Shown one piece after another: positions 17,490 to 26,035 of a DNA stretch of 64,000 nt. A program made the position numbers and the translations under genes. Numbering within the stretch: the first letter of the stretch is position 1; each line of letters begins with the position of its first letter. Below the pieces are notes generated by a model. That model did no database searches and was not told the DNA's origin. It worked only from the letters and a program-made list of their open reading frames with translations. The stretch spans positions 186,001 through 250,000 of the forward strand of contig JAEDDN010000001.1 of assembly GCA_016298065.1 (NCBI GenBank). Direction: 5' to 3'. Origin of the DNA: Oscillospiraceae bacterium (lineage in GTDB: Bacteria; Bacillota; Clostridia; Oscillospirales; Ruminococcaceae).

Positions 17490-18755
17490 ATGAACTCTGT
17501 TGTATCTAAAATTATTGCCGCTTTACTTTCGGTATTTGCAATAGTATATTTCGGCTATCAGGTTTATCAGTTTCTTTACAATCCTTATGAGACCAAAGAA
17601 GCCACCGTTTATGGCTATACCGAACAAGTTGAGCTAAACGGCGTTGTAATAAAAGAAGAAACTATAATAAATCAGTCCTTTGACGGCGTGATAAAATATC
17701 AGTATGAAAACGCTCAAAAGGTTACTGCCGGCTCAAAAATAGCAGAGCTTTATGCTACCGAGGACGACCTTATAGGTAATCAGAAAATATTAAAGCTAAA
17801 CAATAGAATAGAGCTTTTAAACAGCGTAAAAGATTTAGGTAAGGCGTCGCTTAGCACCAGCGCTCAGGGGGTAATTTCAAATACTTCCAAATATCAGGCT
17901 GACGTTTTAAAGGAAGTTCGTTATAACGACTTTTCAAATCTTGATAATTTGTCGGACAAGTTCTTGGAGGCGTTATTAAAACAAAAAATTATTCTAAACG
18001 ATAATGCAGATTTAGATAATGCTATTTTAAACCTTAATTCCGAAGTAAATGAAATTTCCTCACAGATAAACGGTGTATCGGTGGAAATTACCGCACCGTC
18101 ATCAGGATATTTTACAAATCAGATTGACGGCTACGAGGGAATAATAGCTTTAGACGCTTTAAATAATCTTTCTTTACAGAGTGTTAAAGCGCTGATAAAC
18201 GATACTGCTCCTGCAACCGATAACGAAGGCTATATAGGAAAGCTTATAACAAAAACCGACTGGTACTTTGTATCTTTGGTAGAAAGCAAAAACATTTCCT
18301 ATTTTAGTGAAGGTGAAAAAATATCGCTTGTATTTGACGATGATACCAAGAATAAGGTTTCTGCCCAGGTTATAAATATAATCCCTTATCTTGACGAGGA
18401 TTACAGCGTAGTTGTGTTATCAAGCGAAATTTTAAACAATAAAATAATAAATTATCGTAAAGAAACTCCGGCTGCACTTTTCTCAAGCGGAAAGGGCTTA
18501 AAGGTTGACCGAAGCGCTGTAAGAATAGTAAACGGTCAAATAGGAGTATACATAAATATGGGGCAGGTAGTTAAATTTAAAAAGCTCGATGTAGTTTATG
18601 AAACAGACGACTATGTTATAAGCAGAATGATTCAAAACTCCGACGAAATCGTTTTGGACGACAACGGCGAGCAGATAAACGCTGACGATTATTTACAGCT
18701 TTATGATGAAATTATCGTAAAAGGTGAGGATTTATATGACAACAAGCCCTTATAA
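17490..18755 (+). CDS. HlyD-like membrane-anchored protein of the division cluster
   Basis: The 421-residue protein has one N-terminal membrane helix (about residues 7-29), followed by a large extracytoplasmic part. This contains two beta-rich lipoyl-like halves (around residues 40-75 and 195-260) flanking a helical region, as in HlyD/membrane-fusion adaptors. Genes of this kind occur directly before yggS and sepF in many Clostridia, but no specific transporter partner is encoded nearby and its function is not established. GTGAGGGG precedes the ATG. The end overlaps yggS by 20 bases, so it is in the same operon as the division genes. A role at the septum or envelope is inference. Confidence 0.7.
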   Translation: MNSVVSKIIAALLSVFAIVYFGYQVYQFLYNPYETKEATVYGYTEQVELNGVVIKEETIINQSFDGVIKYQYENAQKVTAGSKIAELYATEDDLIGNQKILKLNNRIELLNSVKDLGKASLSTSAQGVISNTSKYQADVLKEVRYNDFSNLDNLSDKFLEALLKQKIILNDNADLDNAILNLNSEVNEISSQINGVSVEITAPSSGYFTNQIDGYEGIIALDALNNLSLQSVKALINDTAPATDNEGYIGKLITKTDWYFVSLVESKNISYFSEGEKISLVFDDDTKNKVSAQVINIIPYLDEDYSVVVLSSEILNNKIINYRKETPAALFSSGKGLKVDRSAVRIVNGQIGVYINMGQVVKFKKLDVVYETDDYVISRMIQNSDEIVLDDNGEQINADDYLQLYDEIIVKGEDLYDNKPL

Positions 18756-19440
18756 CAACGAAATTGCCGATAATCTTAAAAGAATAAAGGAAAACGTATA
18801 TAATGCGGCTGTAAATTCAAATCGCTCACCGCAGGATATAAAAATTATGGCGGTTACAAAAACCGTAGACCCAAAGCGTGTTAATATGGCTATTGACGCA
18901 GGAATAGAGCTTCTGGGTGAAAACAGAGTACAGGAATTTTTATCAAAACGTGACGAATATAATTTATCTGCGGCAAGGGTGGACTTTATCGGACATTTAC
19001 AGACAAACAAGGTAAAATACATAATAGATAAAGTAAGTATGATACAGTCGGTATCTTCTTTAAAGCTTGCAAAAGAAATAAATAAATGCGCAAATAAAAA
19101 TAATATTGTTATGGATATTCTTTTGGAGGTAAACATAGGAAACGAGGGCTCAAAAAGCGGATTTTTAAAAGATGAGATTACTTTGACCGAAACCTTAGAA
19201 GCGTTAGCTAATCTTTCAAACGTAAATATAAAAGGGCTGATGTGTATACCGCCTGTTTTTGATGCAGAAAAGTATTTATATGAAACATATAAATTATTTG
19301 TTGACATTAGAGAGAAAAAATTAGATAATATAAATATGGATATATTATCTATGGGTATGTCAAACGATTATGAACTTGCCGTAAAGCACGGCTCTAATTT
19401 AGTCAGATTGGGAACCGCCTTGTTCGGTACCCGAAAATAA
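18736..19440 (+). CDS. yggS: pyridoxal phosphate homeostasis protein (YggS/PLPBP family)
   Basis: A PLP-binding TIM-barrel protein without known enzyme activity, involved in keeping free PLP and amino-acid pools balanced. It shows IMAVTKTVDPKRVNMAIDAG with the PLP lysine (about residue 36), LGENRVQEFLSK, DFIGHLQTNKVKYI and the C-terminal LSMGMSNDYELAVKHGSNLVRLG phosphate-binding segment (written here as LSMGMSNDYELAV, then HGSNLVRLG). I chose the ATG at 18736, preceded by AGGTGAGG, rather than the upstream GTG at 18724. In Firmicutes it usually lies beside sepF, as here. Confidence 0.92.
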   Translation: MTTSPYNNEIADNLKRIKENVYNAAVNSNRSPQDIKIMAVTKTVDPKRVNMAIDAGIELLGENRVQEFLSKRDEYNLSAARVDFIGHLQTNKVKYIIDKVSMIQSVSSLKLAKEINKCANKNNIVMDILLEVNIGNEGSKSGFLKDEITLTETLEALANLSNVNIKGLMCIPPVFDAEKYLYETYKLFVDIREKKLDNINMDILSMGMSNDYELAVKHGSNLVRLGTALFGTRK

Positions 19441-19470
19441 TAAAGACGTTAAATTAAGGAGGATTTATAA

Positions 19471-19923
19471 ATGAATCTGGTTGATAAAATTAAGGACATT
19501 TTTACACCTGAAGATGAAGAAATGGACGAAGATATAGACGCAATAGATATATCTTCAAAAAACACCGAAAAAGAGGACAGACTTATGAATTATGATGAGC
19601 CTATGCAAACAGGTAAGAAAAACAAGGTAGTTAACATTCACGCTACAACTCAACTGCAGGTTGTTTTGGTTAAGCCTGAGCAATTCGAGGACGCCAGCGG
19701 TATAGCCGATCATCTTAACGAGAGAAGAACGGTTGTATTAAATCTTGAATCTACAAGCAAGGATTTGGCAAGACGTTTGGTTGACTTTTTAAGCGGTGTT
19801 GCTTATGCTAACAACGGTCAGATTAAAAGAGTTGCCAACAGCACCTTTATTATCACTCCGTACAATGTTGATATTATGGGCGATCTTCTTGATGAGCTTG
19901 AAAACAGCGGAGTATATTTTTAA
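19471..19923 (+). CDS. sepF: cell division protein SepF
   Basis: SepF forms rings that bundle FtsZ filaments and tether them to the membrane. The 150-residue protein begins with the expected amphipathic membrane-binding helix (MNLVDKIKDIF), followed by an acidic linker. The conserved SepF core (about 65-150) contains VVLVKPEQFEDASGIADHL, RRTVVLNLE and RRLVDFLSGVAYA. AAGGAGGA precedes the ATG. The gene is in the yggS-sepF-ylmH-divIVA order typical of Firmicutes; ylmG (yggT), often between sepF and ylmH, is absent here. Confidence 0.95.
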   Translation: MNLVDKIKDIFTPEDEEMDEDIDAIDISSKNTEKEDRLMNYDEPMQTGKKNKVVNIHATTQLQVVLVKPEQFEDASGIADHLNERRTVVLNLESTSKDLARRLVDFLSGVAYANNGQIKRVANSTFIITPYNVDIMGDLLDELENSGVYF

Positions 19924-19926
19924 TAA

Positions 19927-20679
19927 ATGAGCGATAAATCCGACGAGATATTTGAAGCAAAAATCAAAAATATCGTCAATACGGTAAAAAACAAGAATTA
20001 CCCTAAGCATTCACTTTTTTTGGACGACAGTCAGGTCTTTAAGGCAAAGGAAATTTTAAAACAGCTTAAATGCGAGAATTTCCTTTTCTACGGAGGCTAC
20101 GATAATGCGCAAAGAGTTATGCTTGGGGTTTATCCTGATTATATGAGCTCAAATGAGGTTATATTTCCCATAACTGCTATTGAGTTTTCCTATCCTAAAG
20201 CATATGAGTTAAAGCATAAGGATTTTTTGGGTGCTTTAATGTCTTTGCAGATAAAAAGGGAAACCTTAGGCGATATAATAGTATCGTCGGGGAAAACGAT
20301 AGTATTTGCTCAAAATGTCATTTCGGAATTTATTTTGCAAAACTTAACAAAAGTAGGAAACGTAGGCATAAAAGCTAAAATTTCCGAAAATGCGGATATA
20401 ATCCGAGAGGAAAATTACAAGCAGATAAGCGGCAGCGTATCCTCGCTTAGAATTGACTGCATTTTAGCGTTAATTACGCACAAAAGCAGAACACAAAACG
20501 CTTATCTTATCTCGTCACATACGGTTTTTGTGAATTATAAAGAAGTGAAAAATCAGTCTATGCTTGTAAAGCCCGGAGACATTATTACGGTCAGAGGGTT
20601 TGGAAAGCATATCTTATCTGATGAAATTAAACGCACAAAAAAGGATAGATATCATATCACTTTAAAAAAGTTCGTTTAA
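19927..20679 (+). CDS. ylmH: YlmH family RNA-binding protein (S4 domain)
   Basis: This 250-residue protein has the YlmH layout: an N-terminal half with LFLDDSQ and ENFLFYGGYDNAQRVMLGVYP (the latter as two blocks, FLFYGGYDNAQR and VMLGVYPDY), and a C-terminal S4 RNA-binding domain (about 178-245) with SSLRIDCILAL and VKPGDIITVRGFGKH. Homologues bind stalled or split ribosomal complexes and take part in translation quality control; in Streptococcus a homologue affects septum placement. It starts 3 bases after the sepF stop, without a strong ribosome site of its own, so translation is probably coupled to sepF. Confidence 0.9.
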   Translation: MSDKSDEIFEAKIKNIVNTVKNKNYPKHSLFLDDSQVFKAKEILKQLKCENFLFYGGYDNAQRVMLGVYPDYMSSNEVIFPITAIEFSYPKAYELKHKDFLGALMSLQIKRETLGDIIVSSGKTIVFAQNVISEFILQNLTKVGNVGIKAKISENADIIREENYKQISGSVSSLRIDCILALITHKSRTQNAYLISSHTVFVNYKEVKNQSMLVKPGDIITVRGFGKHILSDEIKRTKKDRYHITLKKFV

Positions 20680-20693
20680 AGGGGGAAGGTAAA

Positions 20694-21596
20694 ATGACAG
20701 CAAAAGATATTAAAAAAGCAGAATTTTCCGAAAGCAAGCGTGGTTATAACGTTCAGGAAATAGACAGCTATTTGGCAGAAGTCAGCGATTATGCTGCCGA
20801 GCTTGAGGGTAAAAACGAGGAACTGCAGCAAAAATTAGAGATTTTAGCTAAAAAGGTTGAGGAATACAGGGAAGACGAGGAAAGCATAAGAGAGGCTTTG
20901 CTCGGAGCGCAAAAACTCGGTAAAAGCGTAGTTTCCGAAGCCAACGAAAAAGCACAAAAGATAACCGACGAAGCAAATGAAAAAGCTAAGATTACCGTAG
21001 AGGAGGCTCAAAAGAAGGCCAACGAGATACTTAGCACTTCAAATGAAAAAGCCGATAAAATCGTAAACGAAGCTTCAACCTCTGCAACCAGTCAGCTAAA
21101 GCAAATAAAATACGATATTGAAAAAGAACAAAAATATTTAGACAGACTTAAAAGGGAAGTTTCTAAGTTTAAAACAGAACTTTTGGATATATATAAGGAT
21201 CATATCGACCTTATAAAAAGACTTCCGTCCGCAGAAGAAGATACTGAGGAAGAGGAAAAGGAAGTTAAAAATTTAGATAAAGATATTTACGAGCAAAAGA
21301 CAGAAGCTAAAGTTAATGTTTCAGAGGAATCAGAAACCGAAGAAGCTTCTGAAAATGAGGAAGTTTCCGAAAATCAAGAGGCTAAAGATGAAATTCCTAT
21401 GTCTCCGGGACTTGCCGCTATAAAGGCACAGGAAAATCAGGCAACAAAAGAATATAATAAATCGGATATTAAAAATACTTCGGATAATGCTCAAAATTCC
21501 GAAGCAAATGAAGATAACACTTCAGACGATACTGCTAAGCCGAAAAACCCAAAATTTTCAAACCTGCAGTTTGGTATGAACGGTAAAAAAGAATAA
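20694..21596 (+). CDS. divIVA: DivIVA domain protein
   Basis: DivIVA proteins bind strongly curved membrane at poles and septa and recruit partners. The first 60 residues hold the lipid-binding domain (FSESKRGYNVQEIDSYL), followed by a long coiled coil. The Ala/Glu/Lys-rich part (about 85-150) contains repeated NEKA units. The last 110 residues are acidic and Ser/Glu/Asn-rich and probably disordered. 300 residues is longer than Bacillus DivIVA because of this tail. GGGGGAAGG precedes the ATG. It lies immediately upstream of ileS, the common Firmicutes order. Confidence 0.92.
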   Translation: MTAKDIKKAEFSESKRGYNVQEIDSYLAEVSDYAAELEGKNEELQQKLEILAKKVEEYREDEESIREALLGAQKLGKSVVSEANEKAQKITDEANEKAKITVEEAQKKANEILSTSNEKADKIVNEASTSATSQLKQIKYDIEKEQKYLDRLKREVSKFKTELLDIYKDHIDLIKRLPSAEEDTEEEEKEVKNLDKDIYEQKTEAKVNVSEESETEEASENEEVSENQEAKDEIPMSPGLAAIKAQENQATKEYNKSDIKNTSDNAQNSEANEDNTSDDTAKPKNPKFSNLQFGMNGKKE

Positions 21597-21626
21597 TTAT
21601 TAACTATTTAAGGAGCGTCTTAATTC

Positions 21627-24410
21627 ATGGCACAGGACTACAATAACACTATAAATCTTCCGCAGTCGGATTTCCCGATGAGAGGTAATCTTCCCAAAAG
21701 AGAACCCGATATGTTAGACGTATGGGAAAAAGAAGATGTTTACAAAAAACTTATGGAGAAAAACGAAGGTAAACCTCTTTATATCCTTCACGACGGACCT
21801 CCGTACGCAAACGGAAATATCCACATGGGTACTGCGCTCAACAAGGTATTAAAGGATATTATCTTAAAATATAAAAATATGAGCGGATTTAAGGCTCCGT
21901 ATGTTCCGGGCTGGGATACTCACGGGCTTCCGATAGAGCTTAAAGCTCTTAAAAAAGACGGCGTAAATCCCACTACCATTTCAAAGGTAGAGTTAAGAAA
22001 GCTTTGTAAGGAATTTGCCGAGTCGTTTATAGGCTCTATGACAAATCAGTTTAAGCGAATCGGTATTTTGGGTGAATGGGATAATCCGTATATGACCTTA
22101 AAGCCTGAGTTTGAAGCAAAGCAGATTGAAGTTTTCGGGGCAATGGCTAAAAAGGACTTTATCTATAAGGGTTTAAAGCCTGTTTACTGGTGCCCTGAGT
22201 GTAAAACTGCTTTAGCGGAAGCTGAGATAGAATATTCCGACGATAAGTGCCATTCTATTTACGTTAAATTTAATGTAACAGATGATAAGGGCTTCTTTGA
22301 GGGTATGGGAATAGACAAAAAAGACGTTTATTTCGTAATTTGGACTACTACCACTTGGACTATTCCGGGTAACGTAGCGGTTTGCTTGGGCCCTGAATAT
22401 GAATATACTCTTGTGAAGGTAAACGGCGAATATCTTGTTATGGCAAGAGAGCTTGTCGACAGCACTATGAAAGCTGCCGACATTTCAGAGTATGAAACAG
22501 TAGGCTCGTTTAAGGGCAGTGATGTCGAGCTTATGAAGGTTCGCCACCCGCTGTTTGACAGAGAATCGTTAGTAATTTGCGGCGATCATGTAACGCTCGA
22601 AAGCGGTACGGGTTGCGTTCATACCGCACCCGGTCACGGCGTTGAGGACTTTGAGGTTTGCCAAAACTATGACGATATTCCGATAATTGTGCCTGTTGAC
22701 GCAGACGGTAAAATGACCGAGCTTGCAGGCGAGTTTGAGGGTCTTACCACAGACGAGGCAAATAAAGCCATAGCCTTAAAATTAGAAGAAAACGGTGCGC
22801 TTTTTGCGCTTCAAAAAATTGTTCACCAATATCCGCACTGCTGGAGATGTAAAAATCCTGTTCTTTTCAGAGCTACAGAGCAATGGTTCTGTTCGGTAGA
22901 CGGCTTTAAAGACGACGCTGTAAAAGCCATAAAGAACGTTGAGTGGATTCCTTCGTGGGGCGAGGGAAGAATAGAGGGAATGGTAAAAGACCGTAGCGAC
23001 TGGTGTATTTCACGTCAGCGTACCTGGGGCGTGCCTATCCCGATAATTTACTGTAAAAACTGTGGTAAAACAATAGTAAACGATAAAACAATATCGGCAA
23101 TTTCCGACCTTTTCAGAAAAGAGGGCGCAGACGCTTGGTTTACAAAAGACGCAAGCGAATTTATTCCTGCCGATGTAAAATGTGAATGCGGTTGCAGTGA
23201 ATTTACAAAAGAATCCGACATTATGGACGTTTGGTTTGACAGCGGTGTTTCTCATGCGGCTGTATTGGCAGAGAGAGACTACTTAAAATGGCCTGCTGAT
23301 TTATACTTAGAGGGTGCAGACCAGTACAGAGGTTGGTTCCAGTCATCGCTTCTTACCTCTGTTGCTTGGAAGGGCGTAGCTCCTTACAAGGCAGTTTGTA
23401 CTCACGGCTGGGTTGTTGACGGTGAAGGCAGAAAGATGTCAAAATCGCTCGGCAACGGTATCGAAGCTGATGAAATTATAAATCAGTTCGGTGCAGATAT
23501 TTTAAGACTTTGGGTTGCTTCCTCCGACTATCACGCTGATATAAGAATTTCACAGGATATATTAAAGCAGTTAAGCGATACCTACAGAAAAATCAGAAAT
23601 ACAGCTAAATATATCTTAGGTAACTTAAGCGACTTTAATCCCGATACAGATATGGTTGAGCTTGAAGAGCTTGAAGAGCTTGATAAATTAGCTCTTGTAA
23701 AGTTAAACGCTTTAATTAACAAGGCTTATAAGGCTTATAATGCCTTTGATTTCCATATTGTATATCACGCTGTTCACAATTTCTGCGTAGTAGATATGTC
23801 TAACTTCTATCTTGATATTTTAAAGGACAGACTTTACTGCGAAGAAAAAGAGGGTAAATTAAGACGTTCTGCTCAGACAGCTATGTATATCATTTTAGAC
23901 AGCTTAACAAAGCTTATTGCACCTATCTTGGCTTATACTTCCGATGAGATATGGCAGTTTATGCCTCACGCTTCGGGCGTTGACGCTTCGCATGTATTCT
24001 TTAACGAAATGTCTAAGCCGGTTGAAATTTCAGTACCTGACGGCTTTACTGAAAAGTGGGATAAACTTCAAAGTATCGCTTCGGACGTTCAGAAAGCGCT
24101 CGAAATTAAGCGTACCGATAAAATTATCGGTAAGTCTCTTGAAGCTAAGGTTATATTGGGCTGTGAGGGAGATTTATATGATTTCTTATCAGAGCAAAAG
24201 GATAATCTTAAGACAATCTTTATCTGTTCAGGGGTAGATATTGTAAAAGATACCTGTGAATTTAGCGGAGATGTAGAAGGACTTACAATTACTATCGAGA
24301 AAGCAACAGGCGAAAAGTGCGAACGTTGCTGGAGCTTTGACGAAACAGTAGGACAAAATCCACAGCATAAGACCTTGTGTGCAAGATGTGCAAGCGTATT
24401 AAGCAAATAA
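21627..24410 (+). CDS. ileS: isoleucine-tRNA ligase
   Basis: It charges tRNA-Ile with isoleucine. The 927-residue protein has the HIGH-like signature ANGNIHMG (residues 61-68) and KMSKS at 603-607. In between lies the CP1 editing domain that hydrolyses mischarged Val-tRNA, and the C-terminal zinc-binding pairs are CERC near 898 and CARC near 921. This is the bacterial type 1 form. Only 30 bases separate it from divIVA, so there is no room for a T-box, which many Firmicutes ileS genes have; control must come from further upstream in the operon. Confidence 0.96.
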   Translation: MAQDYNNTINLPQSDFPMRGNLPKREPDMLDVWEKEDVYKKLMEKNEGKPLYILHDGPPYANGNIHMGTALNKVLKDIILKYKNMSGFKAPYVPGWDTHGLPIELKALKKDGVNPTTISKVELRKLCKEFAESFIGSMTNQFKRIGILGEWDNPYMTLKPEFEAKQIEVFGAMAKKDFIYKGLKPVYWCPECKTALAEAEIEYSDDKCHSIYVKFNVTDDKGFFEGMGIDKKDVYFVIWTTTTWTIPGNVAVCLGPEYEYTLVKVNGEYLVMARELVDSTMKAADISEYETVGSFKGSDVELMKVRHPLFDRESLVICGDHVTLESGTGCVHTAPGHGVEDFEVCQNYDDIPIIVPVDADGKMTELAGEFEGLTTDEANKAIALKLEENGALFALQKIVHQYPHCWRCKNPVLFRATEQWFCSVDGFKDDAVKAIKNVEWIPSWGEGRIEGMVKDRSDWCISRQRTWGVPIPIIYCKNCGKTIVNDKTISAISDLFRKEGADAWFTKDASEFIPADVKCECGCSEFTKESDIMDVWFDSGVSHAAVLAERDYLKWPADLYLEGADQYRGWFQSSLLTSVAWKGVAPYKAVCTHGWVVDGEGRKMSKSLGNGIEADEIINQFGADILRLWVASSDYHADIRISQDILKQLSDTYRKIRNTAKYILGNLSDFNPDTDMVELEELEELDKLALVKLNALINKAYKAYNAFDFHIVYHAVHNFCVVDMSNFYLDILKDRLYCEEKEGKLRRSAQTAMYIILDSLTKLIAPILAYTSDEIWQFMPHASGVDASHVFFNEMSKPVEISVPDGFTEKWDKLQSIASDVQKALEIKRTDKIIGKSLEAKVILGCEGDLYDFLSEQKDNLKTIFICSGVDIVKDTCEFSGDVEGLTITIEKATGEKCERCWSFDETVGQNPQHKTLCARCASVLSK

Positions 24411-24420
24411 AATTATCGTT

Positions 24421-24465
24421 TTATGCTTATCATAGATTAGCGCTGTGATAAGCATAAATTTTTTA
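24421..24465 (+). terminator. hairpin terminator between ileS and lspA
   Basis: TTATGCTTATCA (24421-24432) pairs with TGATAAGCATAA (24446-24457), followed by ATTTTTTAA. It ends just before the lspA ribosome site, so lspA and rluD may be expressed mainly by readthrough. Confidence 0.75.
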
Positions 24466-24476
24466 AGGAATGAATT

Positions 24477-25025
24477 ATGTTGAAAAAAATTAAATGCAGT
24501 ATGAAGTACATAGTGCTTTTAGCGTCGCTTATATTTGTTTTGCTGGATCAGTGGTTTAAGTATCTTGCTATAAAGCATTTATCCGCTATAACCACAATCC
24601 CGTTAATAAAAAACATTTTGCATTTAACCTATCTTGAAAATAAAGGCGCAGCCTTCGGTATATTTGAGGGCAGGTTATTTATACTGGTAGGAATCACGGC
24701 GTTAATAGTTTTAATTCTTATAATCTTAATACTTTCGGGAAAAGTAAAAAATAATCTTGCACTTTGGAGTATGTCGCTTATTATTGCAGGCGGAATAGGA
24801 AATCTTATTGACAGAGTCGCAAGGCATTATGTAATCGACTACATTCACGTTAAGCTAATAAATTTCCCGATATTTAATTTTGCTGACTGCTGTGTAGTTG
24901 TCGGAGTTATTTTGTTTGTAGTGTTCTTTTTGTTTTTTGATAAGCCTGAAGTAAAGGTTACACAAGAAGACAAAAAAGAGCACACCACCATACTGGAATT
25001 AAGTGATATAGATGACAAAGATTAA
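24477..25025 (+). CDS. lspA: lipoprotein signal peptidase (signal peptidase II)
   Basis: An integral membrane aspartyl protease that removes signal peptides from prolipoproteins. The 182-residue protein has four hydrophobic helices and both catalytic blocks: GGIGNLIDRV (about 105-114) and NFADCCVVVG (about 136-145). The charged tail after residue 160 is an ordinary extension. The ATG at 24477 follows AAGGA; an internal Met at codon 9 is an alternative start. The last 14 bases overlap the start of rluD, indicating translational coupling. Confidence 0.94.
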   Translation: MLKKIKCSMKYIVLLASLIFVLLDQWFKYLAIKHLSAITTIPLIKNILHLTYLENKGAAFGIFEGRLFILVGITALIVLILIILILSGKVKNNLALWSMSLIIAGGIGNLIDRVARHYVIDYIHVKLINFPIFNFADCCVVVGVILFVVFFLFFDKPEVKVTQEDKKEHTTILELSDIDDKD

Positions 25026-25950
25026 CGATTTATCGGACTGTGAGATTATTGTTGCCGACAGTAATGATGAGGGCGAGAGAATTGACCGTGTGTTAATTTC
25101 GCACTTACCGCAGTTTACAAGAAGCAGTATTCAAAATCAGATACTTGCAGGAGATATACTTGTAAACGAAAAAATTACTTCAAAAAACTACAAGCTCAAA
25201 TTGGGTGATAAGATAACCGTTCTTTTAAAAGAGCCTGTAGAGCTTAATATTACCGAGCAGGACATACCGCTTGATATAGTCTATGAGGATAACGACCTTT
25301 TGGTTGTAAATAAGCCTAAGGGTATGGTAGTTCACCCTGCGGCAGGGCATTATGAAAACACCCTTGTAAATGCGCTTTTGTTTCACTGCAAAGGCTCGCT
25401 TTCGGGTATAAACGGCGTTATAAGACCCGGGATTGTCCATAGGATAGATAAAGATACCTCAGGGCTTTTGCTGGTGGCAAAAAACGATAATGCACACAAT
25501 AGTTTAGCCGCACAAATAAAAGAACACACCCTTTTAAGAGAATATCAAGGTGTGGTTTACGGCAATGTAAAAGAAGAAAACGGCGTTATTAACTTACCTA
25601 TAGGCAGAAGCAAGCAGGACAGAAAAAAGATGTGCGTTACCGATATAAATTCTAAGGAAGCTTACACTTATTTTGAAGTGATAGAACGCTATGAGGGCTT
25701 TACTCACATGCGCTTTAAGCTTAAAACGGGGCGTACTCATCAGATAAGAGTGCACATGGCACATTTAGGACACGCTTTAGCAGGCGATGAGGTTTACGGA
25801 CCTAAAAAGGTGATAAAAAAGCTAAACGGGCAGTGTTTGCATGCAAAGACCATAGGCTTTAACCACCCTGTAACAAATGAGTGGCTGGAGTTTGACAGTA
25901 ATCTTCCCGAATATTTTACCGATTTTTTAAAAGGCTTAAAAAAGCGTTAG
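25012..25950 (+). CDS. rluD: RluA/RluD family 23S rRNA pseudouridine synthase
   Basis: The protein has an N-terminal S4 RNA-binding domain (about 20-75, with DRVLISHLPQFTRSSIQNQ) and a pseudouridine synthase catalytic domain. The latter has HRIDKDTSGLLLVAKN near residue 142, containing the catalytic Asp, and KLKTGRTHQIRVHMAHLGH near 240. The closest experimentally studied type is RluD/YlyB, which modifies helix 69 of 23S rRNA; the precise site cannot be read from sequence. 312 residues is standard, and the lspA-rluD order is typical of Firmicutes. Confidence 0.9.
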   Translation: MTKINDLSDCEIIVADSNDEGERIDRVLISHLPQFTRSSIQNQILAGDILVNEKITSKNYKLKLGDKITVLLKEPVELNITEQDIPLDIVYEDNDLLVVNKPKGMVVHPAAGHYENTLVNALLFHCKGSLSGINGVIRPGIVHRIDKDTSGLLLVAKNDNAHNSLAAQIKEHTLLREYQGVVYGNVKEENGVINLPIGRSKQDRKKMCVTDINSKEAYTYFEVIERYEGFTHMRFKLKTGRTHQIRVHMAHLGHALAGDEVYGPKKVIKKLNGQCLHAKTIGFNHPVTNEWLEFDSNLPEYFTDFLKGLKKR

Positions 25951-25966
25951 ATAAAGGCTTTTTTTA
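25937..25966 (+). terminator. terminator after rluD
   Basis: AAAAAAGC, overlapping the end of rluD, pairs with GCTTTTTT (25957-25965) across an 11-12 base loop and runs into a T stretch. Confidence 0.6.
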
Positions 25967-25995
25967 TTGACAAAACGGCATAATTCATATATAAT
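25967..25995 (+). promoter_or_regulatory. consensus promoter of the GH43 gene
   Basis: A perfect TTGACA (25967-25972), a 17-base spacer and a perfect TATAAT (25990-25995). This is the best match to the sigma-A consensus in the window, 40 bases before the GH43 start codon. Confidence 0.85.
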
Positions 25996-26035
25996 ATAAT
26001 TCTATTATTTTACATTATTATATGGAGGTTTAAAA

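Noticed and set aside
20961..21090. Repeated NEKA-like units in divIVA as a tandem DNA repeat
   Set aside because: The repeat is at the protein level (coiled-coil heptads) with varied codons, normal for DivIVA proteins.
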